Below are positions 26,471 to 35,588 of a stretch of 62,663 nucleotides of DNA, in pieces. The DNA comes from Sphingobium sp. YR768 (GTDB lineage: Bacteria; Pseudomonadota; Alphaproteobacteria; Sphingomonadales; Sphingomonadaceae), in assembly GCF_900111125.1 (NCBI RefSeq), contig NZ_FOGE01000026.1, positions 1 through 62,663 on the forward strand, read 5' to 3'. The notes below the pieces were generated by a model, which searched no databases, was not told the origin of the DNA, and was given only the letters and a program-made list of their open reading frames with translations. Position numbers and translations under genes: made by a program. The first letter of the stretch is position 1. The number at the start of each line of letters is the position of its first letter.

Positions 26471-27577
26471 ATGGCGGTCGGCATCCTTCTATCCCATATC
26501 CGCATGAACCAGATGACTCGCCTCACCATTTCTCCGCCGGCCCAGCCCGCTGCGATGCCCGATGCCGATAGCTGCTGGCACGCATTCCTGGCGCGCGACC
26601 GGTCGATGGACGGCGCCTTCGTCGGCTGCGTGTCCACCACCGGCATCTATTGCAAACCCAGCTGCGCGGCGCGCCATCCCCTGCGGGAGAATATGACCTT
26701 TCTGCCCGATCCTGCGGCGGCGCGGGCGGCAGGCTTCCGTGCCTGCCTGCGCTGTCGACCCGACGAGATCGGTCGCGATCGGCTGGCAGTGGACGCCGCG
26801 ATCGCCTTTATCGAGGCTGTGGAGGAGCCGCCCCGATTGGACGATATCGCCGGTCATGTCGGTTATGCCCCGCATCATTTCCATCGCCTCTTCAAACGGG
26901 AAACCGGCCTGACCCCTGCCGCCTATGCGCGCGGCCTTCGGGCCGAGCGATTGAAGGCGGCACTGGAAGAACCCGGCAGCGTGACGTCCGCCATCTATGA
27001 AGCGGGCTATAACGCACCCAGCCGCGCTTATGCCGATGCGGAGCAACATCTGGGCATGACGCCGACCGCATGGAAGGATGGCGGGCGCGGGATCATGATC
27101 CGCTGGCGGACGATCGGCAGCAGCCTTGGCCCCATGCTCGTCGCCGCGACCGACAAGGGGCTGTGCCGCATCAGCTTCGGGGAAGGGGAGGCGGAACTGC
27201 GCGCGCGCTTCCCCCATGCCGATATCCATCCCGCCAATCCCGCGCTGGATGCTATGGCCCAACGGGTTGCGGCGCTGGTGGAAGACCCGGCAGCCGGGGC
27301 GGACCTGCCTATCGATGTGAATGGCACGGTGTTCCAGCAAGCGATCTGGGCCGCGTTACGCGCCATCCCGCCGGGCGAAACGCGCAGCTATGGGCAGATC
27401 GCTGCCGCGATCGGTCGCCCCGGTGCGGTGCGGGCGGCAGGCACGGCCTGTGGCGACAACAACCTCGCCGTCCTTATCCCCTGTCACCGCGTGCTGCGCA
27501 GCAATGGCGGCATGGGCGGCTATGCCTGGGGACTGGAAAAGAAACAGGCCCTGCTGGCGCGAGAAAAGCGCAAGTAA
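26471..27577 (+). CDS. ada: Ada: bifunctional DNA methylphosphotriester and O6-methylguanine methyltransferase
   Basis: This 368-residue protein repairs alkylated DNA and activates its own response. The N-terminal zinc domain holds Cys61, Cys65, Cys92 and Cys95 (GIYCKPSC ... RACLRC); Cys61 is the likely methylphosphotriester acceptor. An AraC-type helix-turn-helix follows (about 105-200, GHVGYAPHHFHRLFKRETG). The C-terminal domain has the alkyl-acceptor PCHRV (Cys338). The start at 26471 has AGGAAG close upstream; a later Met at 26504 is possible. Confidence 0.95.
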   Translation: MAVGILLSHIRMNQMTRLTISPPAQPAAMPDADSCWHAFLARDRSMDGAFVGCVSTTGIYCKPSCAARHPLRENMTFLPDPAAARAAGFRACLRCRPDEIGRDRLAVDAAIAFIEAVEEPPRLDDIAGHVGYAPHHFHRLFKRETGLTPAAYARGLRAERLKAALEEPGSVTSAIYEAGYNAPSRAYADAEQHLGMTPTAWKDGGRGIMIRWRTIGSSLGPMLVAATDKGLCRISFGEGEAELRARFPHADIHPANPALDAMAQRVAALVEDPAAGADLPIDVNGTVFQQAIWAALRAIPPGETRSYGQIAAAIGRPGAVRAAGTACGDNNLAVLIPCHRVLRSNGGMGGYAWGLEKKQALLAREKRK

Positions 27578-27652
27578 CGGAGAGATTACGCCTTTTCATC
27601 ATGCCTGCCTTCGGCCACCTTGCTTCCCGGGTAGTTGGGGAGCGGTTTGGGG

Positions 27653-29170
27653 ATGACGCGATTCTGGATGAAAGCCGTGCTGGCCTTGCTGCTTGGCGGG
27701 GGTGTGCCGGTCGGTGCGCAGGCCGCCTGGTATCAGGCGCAAACCCGGCATTTCACCGTCTATAGCGAAGGCAATGACGAAAAGCTGCGAGGCTTTGCAG
27801 AACGACTGGAAAAGTTCGATTTCCTGCTGCGCCGCCTGACCGGCGTGACCAGCCCCGACAAGGGAAGCCCGGTAAAGGTCTATCTTCTGTCGAACGAGGC
27901 CAAGGTGAAGGAGCTGGCCCGCAATCCGAACATCGCGGGCTATTACACCACCTCCGATCGCACAGCTTATGCCTTTCTGGCGCGGGGCGCCAAGACGGGC
28001 ATGTATGACACCGGCGCTGAAGAAATCTTATTCCACGAATATACCCATCATTTCATGCTGCATCATTTCCCGGCCGCCTATCCGGCCTGGTATGTGGAAG
28101 GGTTCGCGGAATTTTTCTCGGTCGTGGAGTTTCCCAAGGACGGGTCGATCCAGTTCGCCAAGGTGCCGATGGGGCGGGTGCCGGGGCTGGTTCAGGGGCA
28201 GCCCTATCCGCTCGCCCAATTATTGTCCCGCACGACCGATGGCCTGAACCTGCGGGATGGGGATCGCTATTATGGCACTGCCTGGCTGCTCACCCATTAT
28301 TATTTCCAGAACAAGAATGCCTATACGACGGGCATGACCCGCTATCTCAACGATCTGGCGCAAGGGAAGCCGGACGTGAAGGCGGACGATTATTTCGAAG
28401 GGGGCGTGGCAGGACTGGAGAAGGTGCTGAAGGCCTATATGGGCAAGCGCCTCTACATATCGGTGCTGAAGCCGCAGGAAATGAATATCGGCGCCGTTAC
28501 GGTAGCGCCTGTCGATCCGGCGCAGGGCGCGCTGATGGAGGATGAACTGCATCTCATCCATCGCCCGACCACGGAGGAGATGCCTGCGCTGGTCGCGTCT
28601 ATTCGTACCACCGCCGCCAAATATCCGGGGAATGCCTATGCGCTGGCGCTGCTCGCAGAGGCGGAATGGGAAGCTGAGCAACCAGATGCCGCGGTGGCCG
28701 ATGCCGACCGTGCGATTGCGATCGATCCCCAATCCTCCCGCGCCTATGCGGTTCGGGCGGAAGCCTTGCTGGCCCGGGCGCAGGATAGCGACAAGGAGGA
28801 GGACTGGAAGGCCGCACTGACCTCCATCGTTCGCGCCAATCGCGCGGATACGGAAGATCCCGTGCCGCTCGCGCTCTTCTACCGCTATCACGCCATGCGG
28901 GGCGGCAAGATGCCCGACATTGGCTATGATGGGCTGTACAAGGCTTTCACCCTGCTGCCGCAAAATCCCAATTACCGGTTCCAGATCGCCCAGGCGATGG
29001 CCTTTCGCGGCGAATATGAAGCCGCCTCGATCCTGCTCGATCCTATCGCCTTTTCCCCGCACGGATCGGAAATGCGCGAAGCGGCGATCAGGATGAAGGC
29101 GGACTATGATGCGCAGGCGGCGAAGAAGAAGCCTGCTGCCCCGACTGGAAGTCCCGCACCCGCAGCATGA
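27653..29170 (+). CDS. Exported HEXXH metallopeptidase with TPR region
   Basis: This 505-residue protein has a signal peptide (MTRFWMKAVLALLLGGGVPVGAQA). Next comes a gluzincin-like catalytic region with the zinc motif HEYTHHFM, then a glutamate in WYVEGFAEFFSVVEF about 25 residues later, which could be the third ligand. A TPR-like helical part follows from about 330 (YALALLAEAEWEAEQPDAAVADADRAIAIDPQSSRAYAVRAEALL). The layout resembles the DUF1570 / peptidase MA group. The product is predicted periplasmic. Its 3' end overlaps the convergent DUF1289 gene by 83 bases. Confidence 0.8.
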   Translation: MTRFWMKAVLALLLGGGVPVGAQAAWYQAQTRHFTVYSEGNDEKLRGFAERLEKFDFLLRRLTGVTSPDKGSPVKVYLLSNEAKVKELARNPNIAGYYTTSDRTAYAFLARGAKTGMYDTGAEEILFHEYTHHFMLHHFPAAYPAWYVEGFAEFFSVVEFPKDGSIQFAKVPMGRVPGLVQGQPYPLAQLLSRTTDGLNLRDGDRYYGTAWLLTHYYFQNKNAYTTGMTRYLNDLAQGKPDVKADDYFEGGVAGLEKVLKAYMGKRLYISVLKPQEMNIGAVTVAPVDPAQGALMEDELHLIHRPTTEEMPALVASIRTTAAKYPGNAYALALLAEAEWEAEQPDAAVADADRAIAIDPQSSRAYAVRAEALLARAQDSDKEEDWKAALTSIVRANRADTEDPVPLALFYRYHAMRGGKMPDIGYDGLYKAFTLLPQNPNYRFQIAQAMAFRGEYEAASILLDPIAFSPHGSEMREAAIRMKADYDAQAAKKKPAAPTGSPAPAA

Positions 29171-29294
29171 CCGCCATGCGCTGCTTGTCGCCCAGGCTGC
29201 GCCAATGGACGATCTCCTCGATCGTTCGGCCGCAACCGGTACAATAGTGCCGGTTTTGGTCGAGCGAACAGAGGTTGCGGCAGGGGCTATCCAT
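29088..29294 (-). CDS. DUF1289 small Cys-rich protein
   Basis: This 68-residue protein has the DUF1289 core: SPCRNLCSLDQNRHYCTGCGRTIEEIVHWRSLGDKQR, with four Cys (CxxxC and CxxC) likely binding a metal or iron-sulfur cluster, followed by a helix. The function of the family is unknown. The C-terminal 20 residues are Ser/Pro-rich and lie over the 3' end of the metallopeptidase gene. The ATG at 29294 is well placed; the core, not the tail, supports the call. Confidence 0.75.
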   Translation of the reverse strand: MDSPCRNLCSLDQNRHYCTGCGRTIEEIVHWRSLGDKQRMAVMLRVRDFQSGQQASSSPPAHHSPPSS

Positions 29295-29444
29295 TCCGTC
29301 AGCCTAGCCTGTCGCACAGGCCTTCGCCAGCGACGCACGGCCCGTTCCGGTACCGTCTCGCGAGCGGAATGATTTTTGCTGTATTTTACGTGTGATTAAC
29401 TATACTCGGCTCGACCTTGATGAGTCTGGGGATTGAGGTCGGGC

Positions 29445-29984
29445 TTGCGCAGTATCTTCTTCTATCTGTTGCTATTGATCCCGACCGTCGCCTTTGCGGT
29501 TCCCACGATCCAGCCTGCCATGTTGCCACTGGGCACCGGTACGGATGCGACGGCGGCGGGGACTGCGCGCATGGTCGGCGCGATGCTGGAATATACGCGC
29601 TGGCCAACCGCCCGACCGGTGGTTCGGTTCTGCCTGGCCGGGAATGCGCGCCATGCGGGGCGTTTGGCCGACATCAGCCTGTCCAACGGCGCCCAACTTC
29701 AGTTTTCCAGTGTGACTGGATCGGCTTCAGCCCGATCAGAAGGTTGCGACGCCCTCTATATCGGTCGGCTCGACCCTGGGCCGATGCAGGGCCTGATCGC
29801 CGATACGCGCGGCCAACCCGTTCTCACCATTGCGGAGGATGATCCCGATTGCCGTAGCGGGGCGATCTTCTGCCTGCTCTACGCGCCGCAGACCCTGTCT
29901 TTCCAGCTCAATATCGATGCGGTGTCGCGATCGACCGTGCGGATCGATCCCCGCGTCCTGCGCCTGTCGAAAGGAGGCTATTGA
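29445..29984 (+). CDS. yfiR: YfiR-family periplasmic regulator
   Basis: This 179-residue protein has an export signal (LRSIFFYLLLLIPTVAFA) and a YfiR/DUF4154-like body with conserved Cys (FCLAGNARHAG; EGCDALYIGRL; CLLYAP) and the strand pattern IADTRGQPVLTIAED. YfiR is a periplasmic inhibitor of the diguanylate cyclase YfiN. I chose the TTG at 29445, with GAGG 6 bases upstream, over the TTG at 29433. It is 3 bases before yfiN, so the genes are co-translated. Confidence 0.8.
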   Translation: MRSIFFYLLLLIPTVAFAVPTIQPAMLPLGTGTDATAAGTARMVGAMLEYTRWPTARPVVRFCLAGNARHAGRLADISLSNGAQLQFSSVTGSASARSEGCDALYIGRLDPGPMQGLIADTRGQPVLTIAEDDPDCRSGAIFCLLYAPQTLSFQLNIDAVSRSTVRIDPRVLRLSKGGY

Positions 29985-29987
29985 ACC

Positions 29988-31226
29988 ATGTCAGCCCCCG
30001 TCGATAATGCCCCATCCACGCCCGTTCTGCCGACCCTGCGTCAGGTGTTGGCCCGCGCGCATATGCGCCTCATCCTGTTCGCCGTACTGATGGCGGGCGT
30101 GACCTTGACCGTCACCGGCGTCCTTGTCATTCGTGGCTATGCCGACCGCAACCTCGCGCTGATCGCCCGGACCGTTGCCTATACGGTCGAACCGGCGCTG
30201 ATATTCGACGATATGGATGCGGCACGTAGCGGCATTGCCGCCGTCGCTGCGTCGGAAAGCGTGCACCGGGTCGATGTGCGTGATCCGCAGGGTCGGGAAC
30301 TGGTACTCTGGCGCCGGCCCGGCGATGGCATCATGACCATGATCGAGGGCGGCATCGCCAATCTGGTGGCGCCATCCCCCGCGACCGTAGAGGTACGGCG
30401 CGGCGACCGTTTGATCGCGCGGGTCAGCGTCCATGGCGGGGCAGAGGGGCTGGGGCGCTTCATCCTGTCGGGTCTGGCCACGGCGATCGCCTGCCTCGTC
30501 CTCACCCTGATCGCGACATGGGCACTGGCGCGGCGCTTGCAGCGCGACGTCACCGACCCGCTGGGCCGGATCGCGGATGTCGCCCATGAAGTTCGCGCCA
30601 ACCGCCAGTTCGACCGCCGCGCACCCCGCTCCCATATTCGGGAGGTCGATCAGTTGGGCCGCGATTTCAACGCCTTGCTGGAGGAGTTGAACGACTGGCA
30701 TAGCGGCGTCCTGTCGCAAAATCGCATGCTGGAGCGGCAGGCGACCCGCGACGCGCTGACGGGCCTTGGCAATCGCGCCATGTTCGAACGCTCCTTGCCT
30801 GCCACCATGGCGCAGGCGGATGCACTGAACCTGCCTTTCGCGATCCTCTATCTGGACGTGAACCGGTTCAAGCCGGTCAACGACACCTATGGCCATGATG
30901 CGGGGGATGCGATGCTGATCGTCATCGCCGCGCGGCTGCGGGCGGGGCTGCGTGTTGGCGATCAGGCCTTCCGTCTGGGCGGGGACGAATTTGCGCTTAT
31001 CCTGGCGCCGGGCGTCGGGCCGGAGGAACTGGAAGCGATCAAGGCGCGCATCCTGGACGGCATGCGCCAGCCGATCATGCTGCCCGGCGGCCAGAGGGTC
31101 GACGGTTCGCTCAGCATCGGCAGCGCCCGATACCCGCAGGACAGCGCAGACGCGCGCGATCTGCTGCGCCATGCGGACGCGGCCATGTATGCCGCCAAGG
31201 GGCGGCGCGCGGGCGGCAGGGAATAA
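29988..31226 (+). CDS. yfiN: YfiN-type membrane diguanylate cyclase
   Basis: The protein (412 residues) makes cyclic-di-GMP. Two membrane helices (about 26-46 and 158-180) enclose a periplasmic CHASE8-like sensor, then a HAMP segment and a C-terminal GGDEF domain. The active-site motif is GGDEF, and the feedback I-site RxxD (RVGD) is present exactly five residues before it, so product inhibition is likely. The ATG has a strong AAAGGAGG site. Order yfiR-yfiN-yfiB matches the known tripartite module in Pseudomonas and others. Confidence 0.9.
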   Translation: MSAPVDNAPSTPVLPTLRQVLARAHMRLILFAVLMAGVTLTVTGVLVIRGYADRNLALIARTVAYTVEPALIFDDMDAARSGIAAVAASESVHRVDVRDPQGRELVLWRRPGDGIMTMIEGGIANLVAPSPATVEVRRGDRLIARVSVHGGAEGLGRFILSGLATAIACLVLTLIATWALARRLQRDVTDPLGRIADVAHEVRANRQFDRRAPRSHIREVDQLGRDFNALLEELNDWHSGVLSQNRMLERQATRDALTGLGNRAMFERSLPATMAQADALNLPFAILYLDVNRFKPVNDTYGHDAGDAMLIVIAARLRAGLRVGDQAFRLGGDEFALILAPGVGPEELEAIKARILDGMRQPIMLPGGQRVDGSLSIGSARYPQDSADARDLLRHADAAMYAAKGRRAGGRE

Positions 31227-31237
31227 GGGAGAATAAT

Positions 31238-31735
31238 ATGAGGATGCACCGGATTTTGCTGATCGTCTCGCTGGGCTTGCTGGCCGCCTGCCAGACGGTT
31301 CAGCCGCAGCGGCAGTCCGGCTTCACGCCGCGTCAGGTAGCCGCGCTTCAGCAGCAGGGTTTCGAAGCGGTGGGCGACGACTGGCAGTTCGGCATGGCCG
31401 ATCGACTGCTCTTCGCGACGGACGAAAGCACGCTGATCGCGAACCAGAAGGTGGCGATCGGCCGCATTTCCACTGCGCTGGTCGCGGTGGATATTCGCGG
31501 CGCGCGGGTCGAAGGGCACACCGATTCCATCGGAGCCGCCAGCTATAATGAGGCGCTTTCGCTCCGCCGTGCGCAGGCGGTGGCCGATGCGATGATGTCC
31601 GGCGGCATGGCCCGGCCGGCGATGCGGGTCGTGGGCATGGGCGCGCGGGTGCCGGTGGAGAGCAACCGGTCTTCGGACGGACGCCGGGAAAATCGCCGCG
31701 TGGTGATCATCGTCTCGCCCGCCGATGCGTCCTGA
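31238..31735 (+). CDS. yfiB: YfiB-type OmpA lipoprotein
   Basis: This 165-residue lipoprotein has the lipobox LLAAC (Cys18). A C-terminal OmpA-like peptidoglycan-binding domain is seen at about 60-160: ARVEGHTDSIGAASYNEALSLRRAQAVADAM ... GMGARVPVESNRSSDGRRENRRV. In the YfiBNR module, YfiB sequesters YfiR when the envelope is stressed and so releases YfiN. It begins 12 bases after yfiN and ends 3 bases before the convergent priA stop. Confidence 0.85.
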   Translation: MRMHRILLIVSLGLLAACQTVQPQRQSGFTPRQVAALQQQGFEAVGDDWQFGMADRLLFATDESTLIANQKVAIGRISTALVAVDIRGARVEGHTDSIGAASYNEALSLRRAQAVADAMMSGGMARPAMRVVGMGARVPVESNRSSDGRRENRRVVIIVSPADAS

Positions 31736-31738
31736 TAC

Positions 31739-33910
31739 TCACATGAAGCTGTAGGGATCGATATCCACAGCCACGCGCGTTCCCGATTTCCACGCCAGAT
31801 TGCCCAGCCATTCGCGGATCGCCGCCTGTACATCGACCTGCCGCGTCGCATGGATCAGCAGGCGGTGCCGATGTCGCCCCCGCAGCACGGACAGCGGCGC
31901 AGGGGCGGGGCCATAGACTCGCATCCCCTCTATCATCGGCGCCGACTTGCCGATCAGCCGGGCGGTCTGTGCCGCCTCATCGGCATTTTCGCTCGATATG
32001 ATGATCGCGGCGAAGCGGCCGAAGGGCGGGGCGTTGGCGCGTCGGCGATTCTCCGTCTCGACCCAATAGAATCGTTCGGTATCGCCGTCGATCAGCGCCT
32101 TGATAACCTCGCTTTCGGGCATGCGCGTCTGGATGAAGACCTTGCCCGGCTTCTCCCCACGTCCGGCGCGCCCGGCTACCTGCACGATCTGCTGGAAGGT
32201 CCGCTCGGCCGCGCGCAGATCGCCGCCCTCCAGCCCCAGATCGGCGTCGATCACCCCCACCAGAGTCAGGTTGGGGAAATGATAGCCCTTGGTGATGAGC
32301 TGGGTGCCGACGATGATGTCGATATCGCCCGCCTCCACCGACTTCACGAAATCGGCCGCTCGCGCCGGCGAATGCAGCGTATCCGATGTCGCGATGGCGA
32401 TCCGCGCCTGCGGCCACAGCGCCTTCACCTCATCCGCGATCCGCTCGACGCCGGGACCGCAGGCGACCAGCGAATCCTCCTCCTTGCACTCCGGGCAGCG
32501 GCGCGGGGCAGGGACGACATGGCCGCAATGGTGGCAGGCCAGCCGATGCGTCAGCCGATGCTCCACCATCCAGGCGGTGCAATTGGGGCATTGAAAGCGA
32601 TAGCCGCAATGGCGGCACAGGGTCAGCGGCGCATAGCCGCGCCGGTTGAGGAAGAGCAGGCTCTGCTCGCCCTTTTCCATCACCGCGTCGATCGCCTTGA
32701 CCACAGGCGGCGCGATCCAGCGGCCGCGCTCTGGCGGATCGGTCAGCAGGTTGATGCCCTCGATCGTCGGCATCTCCGCCCCGCCAAAGCGCGACGGCAG
32801 CTTGATTTCGGCATAGCGGCCCAGTTCCACCTGATGCCGCGTCTCGATCGCGGGCGTGGCGGAAGCCAGCACGACGGGAAATTTCTCCATCAGTCCACGC
32901 ATCACCGCCACGTCGCGCGCGTGATAATGGACGCCTTCCTCCTGCTTGAAACTGGCCTCATGCGCCTCGTCGACAACGATCAGGCCAAGGTTCGGATAGG
33001 GCAGGAACAGCGCCGATCGTGCGCCGACCACCACCTGCGCCTGTCCGCTGGCGATGGCGCGCCAGGCCCTACGCCGCTCGCTCTGGCGCAACCCGCTATG
33101 CCAGTTGACCGGCACCGTACCGAACCGCTTCTCGAACCGCTCCAGAAACGGCTCGGTCAGCGCGATTTCAGGCAGCAACACCAAAGTCTGCCGGTCGGCG
33201 CGGATCGCCGCCGCAATCGCCTCGAAATAGACTTCCGTCTTGCCCGATCCGGTCACGCCATCCAGCAGGAAGGGCGCAAAGTCGTGCGCGCGCACAGCGT
33301 CCGCCATCTGGTTTGCCGCGCTGCGCTGCGCTTCCGACAGTTCGGGTGGCGCATGGTCGGGATCGGGCATGGGGAAGGGCGTGTCGACGCTGACCTCCAC
33401 CGCCTCGAATATGTCCTGCTTGATCAGGCCCCGGATCACCGCGTCGCTGACCCCGCCGATCATCGCCAGTTCGCGGATCAGCCCCTGCCGCTCGCCGATC
33501 CGATCCAGCGCTTGGCTCCGCTGCTCGGTCATCCGGTCGGGCGCCGCGCCGGTCGCCCGATATTCGATCACCGTCCGCGCGCCCTCCAGCGCCGCCATGG
33601 ACGACAGCGCCATGCGCAACACGGCAGCGGGCGGCGACAGATAATAGTCCGCCGTCCATTCGATCAATCGGCGGAGCGGTTCAGGCAAAGGCGGGGCGTC
33701 CACCACCTCCAGCAGATTGCGCAGCCTGTTGTCGCCGACCGTCTCGATATCGGGGAAACTATCTTCCTCCCACACCACGCCGATCAGCTGGCGCGGCCCC
33801 AGCGGCGCGACGACGATGCTGCCCGGCTCCACCCGCATGCCATGCGGCACACGATAATCGAGCGGCCCCAGGGCAGCGTTCAGGATCAGGACACGGGCGC
33901 GGGACGACAT
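31739..33910 (-). CDS. priA: Primosomal replication restart helicase PriA
   Basis: This 723-residue DEAH helicase restarts stalled replication forks. An N-terminal DNA-binding domain (about 1-130) precedes the helicase with Walker A GVTGSGKTEVY and the box VVDEAHEASF. The zinc-binding Cys cluster (LCRHCGYRFQCPNC ... HHCGHVVPAPRRCPEC) is complete. The C-terminal part ends with DIDPYSFM. All family hallmarks are present. Confidence 0.97.
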   Translation of the reverse strand: MSSRARVLILNAALGPLDYRVPHGMRVEPGSIVVAPLGPRQLIGVVWEEDSFPDIETVGDNRLRNLLEVVDAPPLPEPLRRLIEWTADYYLSPPAAVLRMALSSMAALEGARTVIEYRATGAAPDRMTEQRSQALDRIGERQGLIRELAMIGGVSDAVIRGLIKQDIFEAVEVSVDTPFPMPDPDHAPPELSEAQRSAANQMADAVRAHDFAPFLLDGVTGSGKTEVYFEAIAAAIRADRQTLVLLPEIALTEPFLERFEKRFGTVPVNWHSGLRQSERRRAWRAIASGQAQVVVGARSALFLPYPNLGLIVVDEAHEASFKQEEGVHYHARDVAVMRGLMEKFPVVLASATPAIETRHQVELGRYAEIKLPSRFGGAEMPTIEGINLLTDPPERGRWIAPPVVKAIDAVMEKGEQSLLFLNRRGYAPLTLCRHCGYRFQCPNCTAWMVEHRLTHRLACHHCGHVVPAPRRCPECKEEDSLVACGPGVERIADEVKALWPQARIAIATSDTLHSPARAADFVKSVEAGDIDIIVGTQLITKGYHFPNLTLVGVIDADLGLEGGDLRAAERTFQQIVQVAGRAGRGEKPGKVFIQTRMPESEVIKALIDGDTERFYWVETENRRRANAPPFGRFAAIIISSENADEAAQTARLIGKSAPMIEGMRVYGPAPAPLSVLRGRHRHRLLIHATRQVDVQAAIREWLGNLAWKSGTRVAVDIDPYSFM

Positions 33911-33956
33911 GCCACTGTCCTTAAAGCGCTGGGCGCGGGGCGCAATGGCTTCGCGG

Positions 33957-34616
33957 CTACAGCCGCCAGCTTAGCGTCAGCCAGGGGATGTGCGACACGA
34001 CATCCGGCCGCCCATCCCGAAAATTTTGCTGCCGCATATAAAGGAGTTGCGCGTCCAGCGCTCTGGCGATCGGGTGGCGCAGGCCGATCTGGTTACGCAT
34101 CATCGCAAGGCCGGTCTTGTCGCTGGGCCGGGCACGGTTGAGGTGAAAGAAGAGTTCGGTCGCCGCGACCACCGTCCACTTCTTCGCGCGATCGATCGGC
34201 ACCGATGCCTGCACCCTCTGCCGGAACCGCCAGCTTGGCGCATCGGCCGTGCTGAAAAATCGTTGTTCGATCCGGCTGCGGATCAACCACATTCCCTTCG
34301 TCACGATCGCCTGCTGAAACAGGCGCATCTCCTTGTCGACCTCACTATCCAGATAGGCGATGCCGCCACCCAGTTGCAGATGCGGTGCGACGGTATGGTC
34401 CAGTCCGATCCGCGCGACGAATTGCTCACCGCCGCTATCCGCGTCGGACCGCAGGCGTTGGCTCGAATCAATGGTCACGATGTCGCTGTCGCTCGCCCGG
34501 ATCGTTGCCAGTTCGGTCATCCACGCCTGACTCTCGCTTTCGGCCGCAATGGCGGGCATGGGCGCAAGAAAGAGGCATAGCCCCGTGGCGAAGCGGGCGC
34601 GGGGCGAACAGGACAT
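33957..34616 (-). CDS. DUF2490 outer-membrane-like protein
   Basis: This 219-residue protein has an export signal (MSCSPRARFATGLCLFLAPMPAIA) followed by alternating strands that match DUF2490 beta-barrel proteins: LGGGIAYLDSEV, RIEQRFF, RFRQRVQASVPI, ATELFFHLNR, and a C-terminal LTLSWRL. The function is unknown. The ATG at 34616 has an AAAGGACC ribosome site; the upstream in-frame ATG at 34685 lacks one. It lies between priA and the aldolase in opposite orientation to the latter. Confidence 0.75.
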   Translation of the reverse strand: MSCSPRARFATGLCLFLAPMPAIAAESESQAWMTELATIRASDSDIVTIDSSQRLRSDADSGGEQFVARIGLDHTVAPHLQLGGGIAYLDSEVDKEMRLFQQAIVTKGMWLIRSRIEQRFFSTADAPSWRFRQRVQASVPIDRAKKWTVVAATELFFHLNRARPSDKTGLAMMRNQIGLRHPIARALDAQLLYMRQQNFRDGRPDVVSHIPWLTLSWRL

Positions 34617-34748
34617 GTCTGGTCCTTTGGAAAGGTGCCGACGGCTTAGTCTGGCCGCATCGCCGATGCAATTCGTGTCGCGCAAGATGGCGAATCCGCA
34701 CCGCAGCCGCTAAAGGGGCGCGATTCGCCCATCCCCGGAGTCCATCCC

Positions 34749-35402
34749 ATGAAATTCTTCGTCGACACCGCCGACACCGCCGAAATCCGTGAACTCGCCG
34801 CCACCGGCCTGCTCGATGGCGTCACCACCAACCCCTCGCTGATCCACAAGTCGGGCCGCAAGTTCCTGGAAGTGGTCGAGGAAATCTGCGGTATCGTGGA
34901 TGGTCCGGTGTCCGCCGAAGTGGTCGCGCTCGACCATGAAACGATGATGAAGGAAGCCGAAGTCCTTCGCAAGATCGCCGACAATGTCTGCATCAAGGTG
35001 CCGCTGACCATCGACGGGCTGAAGACCTGCAAGGCGCTGACCGACGATGGCACGCTGGTCAACGTCACCCTCTGCTTCTCGGCCAATCAGGCCCTGCTCG
35101 CCGCCAAGGCTGGCGCCAGCTTCATCTCGCCCTTCGTCGGCCGCCATGACGATAATGGCTTCGACGGTATGGCGCTGATCGGCGATATCCGCCTGATCTA
35201 CGACAATTATGGCTTCGACACCGAAATCCTGGTCGCTTCGGTCCGTCACCCCATCCATGTGCTGGAAAGCGCCCGCATCGGCGCCGACGTGATGACCGCC
35301 CCGCCGTCCGTCATCAAGATGCTGTCCAGGCATGTGCTGACCGACAAGGGCCTCGAAGGCTTCGCCGCCGACTGGGCGAAGACCGGCCAGACGATTCTCT
35401 GA
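34749..35402 (+). CDS. Fructose-6-phosphate aldolase / small transaldolase
   Basis: This 217-residue TIM-barrel protein belongs to the small transaldolase (TalB subfamily 3, or FSA) group: MKFFVDTADTAEIRELA, GVTTNPSLIHKSG, the Schiff-base Lys83 in NVCIKVPLT, SFISPFVGRHDD. It either cleaves fructose 6-phosphate or transfers dihydroxyacetone units in the pentose phosphate pathway; the two cannot be separated by sequence inspection alone. It lies alone with a probable terminator after it. Confidence 0.9.
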   Translation: MKFFVDTADTAEIRELAATGLLDGVTTNPSLIHKSGRKFLEVVEEICGIVDGPVSAEVVALDHETMMKEAEVLRKIADNVCIKVPLTIDGLKTCKALTDDGTLVNVTLCFSANQALLAAKAGASFISPFVGRHDDNGFDGMALIGDIRLIYDNYGFDTEILVASVRHPIHVLESARIGADVMTAPPSVIKMLSRHVLTDKGLEGFAADWAKTGQTIL

Positions 35403-35413
35403 TAAAATCGCGC

Positions 35414-35470
35414 CGGCCCGCCCTGGCTTCCGGGAATCATATCATGGTTCTGGAAAGTCGGGGCGGGCCG
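35414..35470 (+). terminator. Hairpin after the aldolase gene
   Basis: A 10-bp stem CGGCCCGCCC/GGGCGGGCCG with a 37-base loop (which pairs further: TGGCTTCC with GGAAAGTC) begins 11 bases past the stop. CTGCTTTATG follows. A possible terminator, although the loop is long. Confidence 0.5.
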
Positions 35471-35492
35471 CTGCTTTATGATGGACTGACTT

Positions 35493-35585
35493 ATGCGTGA
35501 CCCCGACAAGCCCGATTTCGGTTTCCTGTGGTTCGCGCTGCTGCTGACCCTCATGGGCCTGCTGTTCATGCTGTTTTACGGCTGA
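35493..35585 (+). CDS. Possible 30-residue single-helix membrane peptide
   Basis: A short open frame starts with charged MRDPDKPDFGF and continues as one hydrophobic helix WFALLLTLMGLLFMLFYG, then stops. The hydrophobic composition and charge distribution suggest a real membrane microprotein, but the ribosome site is weak (GGAC) and no similarity is known to me. It is 3 bases from the tRNA-Arg 3' end. It may also be a chance frame. Confidence 0.35.
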   Translation: MRDPDKPDFGFLWFALLLTLMGLLFMLFYG

Positions 35586-35588
35586 AAT

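Noticed and set aside
26392..26646. Upstream start for the serine protease
   Set aside because: It would overlap ada on the other strand and hide the signal peptide internally.
31850..34141. 763-codon plus-strand open frame over priA
   Set aside because: It is antisense to a gene with complete helicase and zinc motifs; its translation is His/Arg/Gln-rich without any domain, as expected in high-GC DNA.
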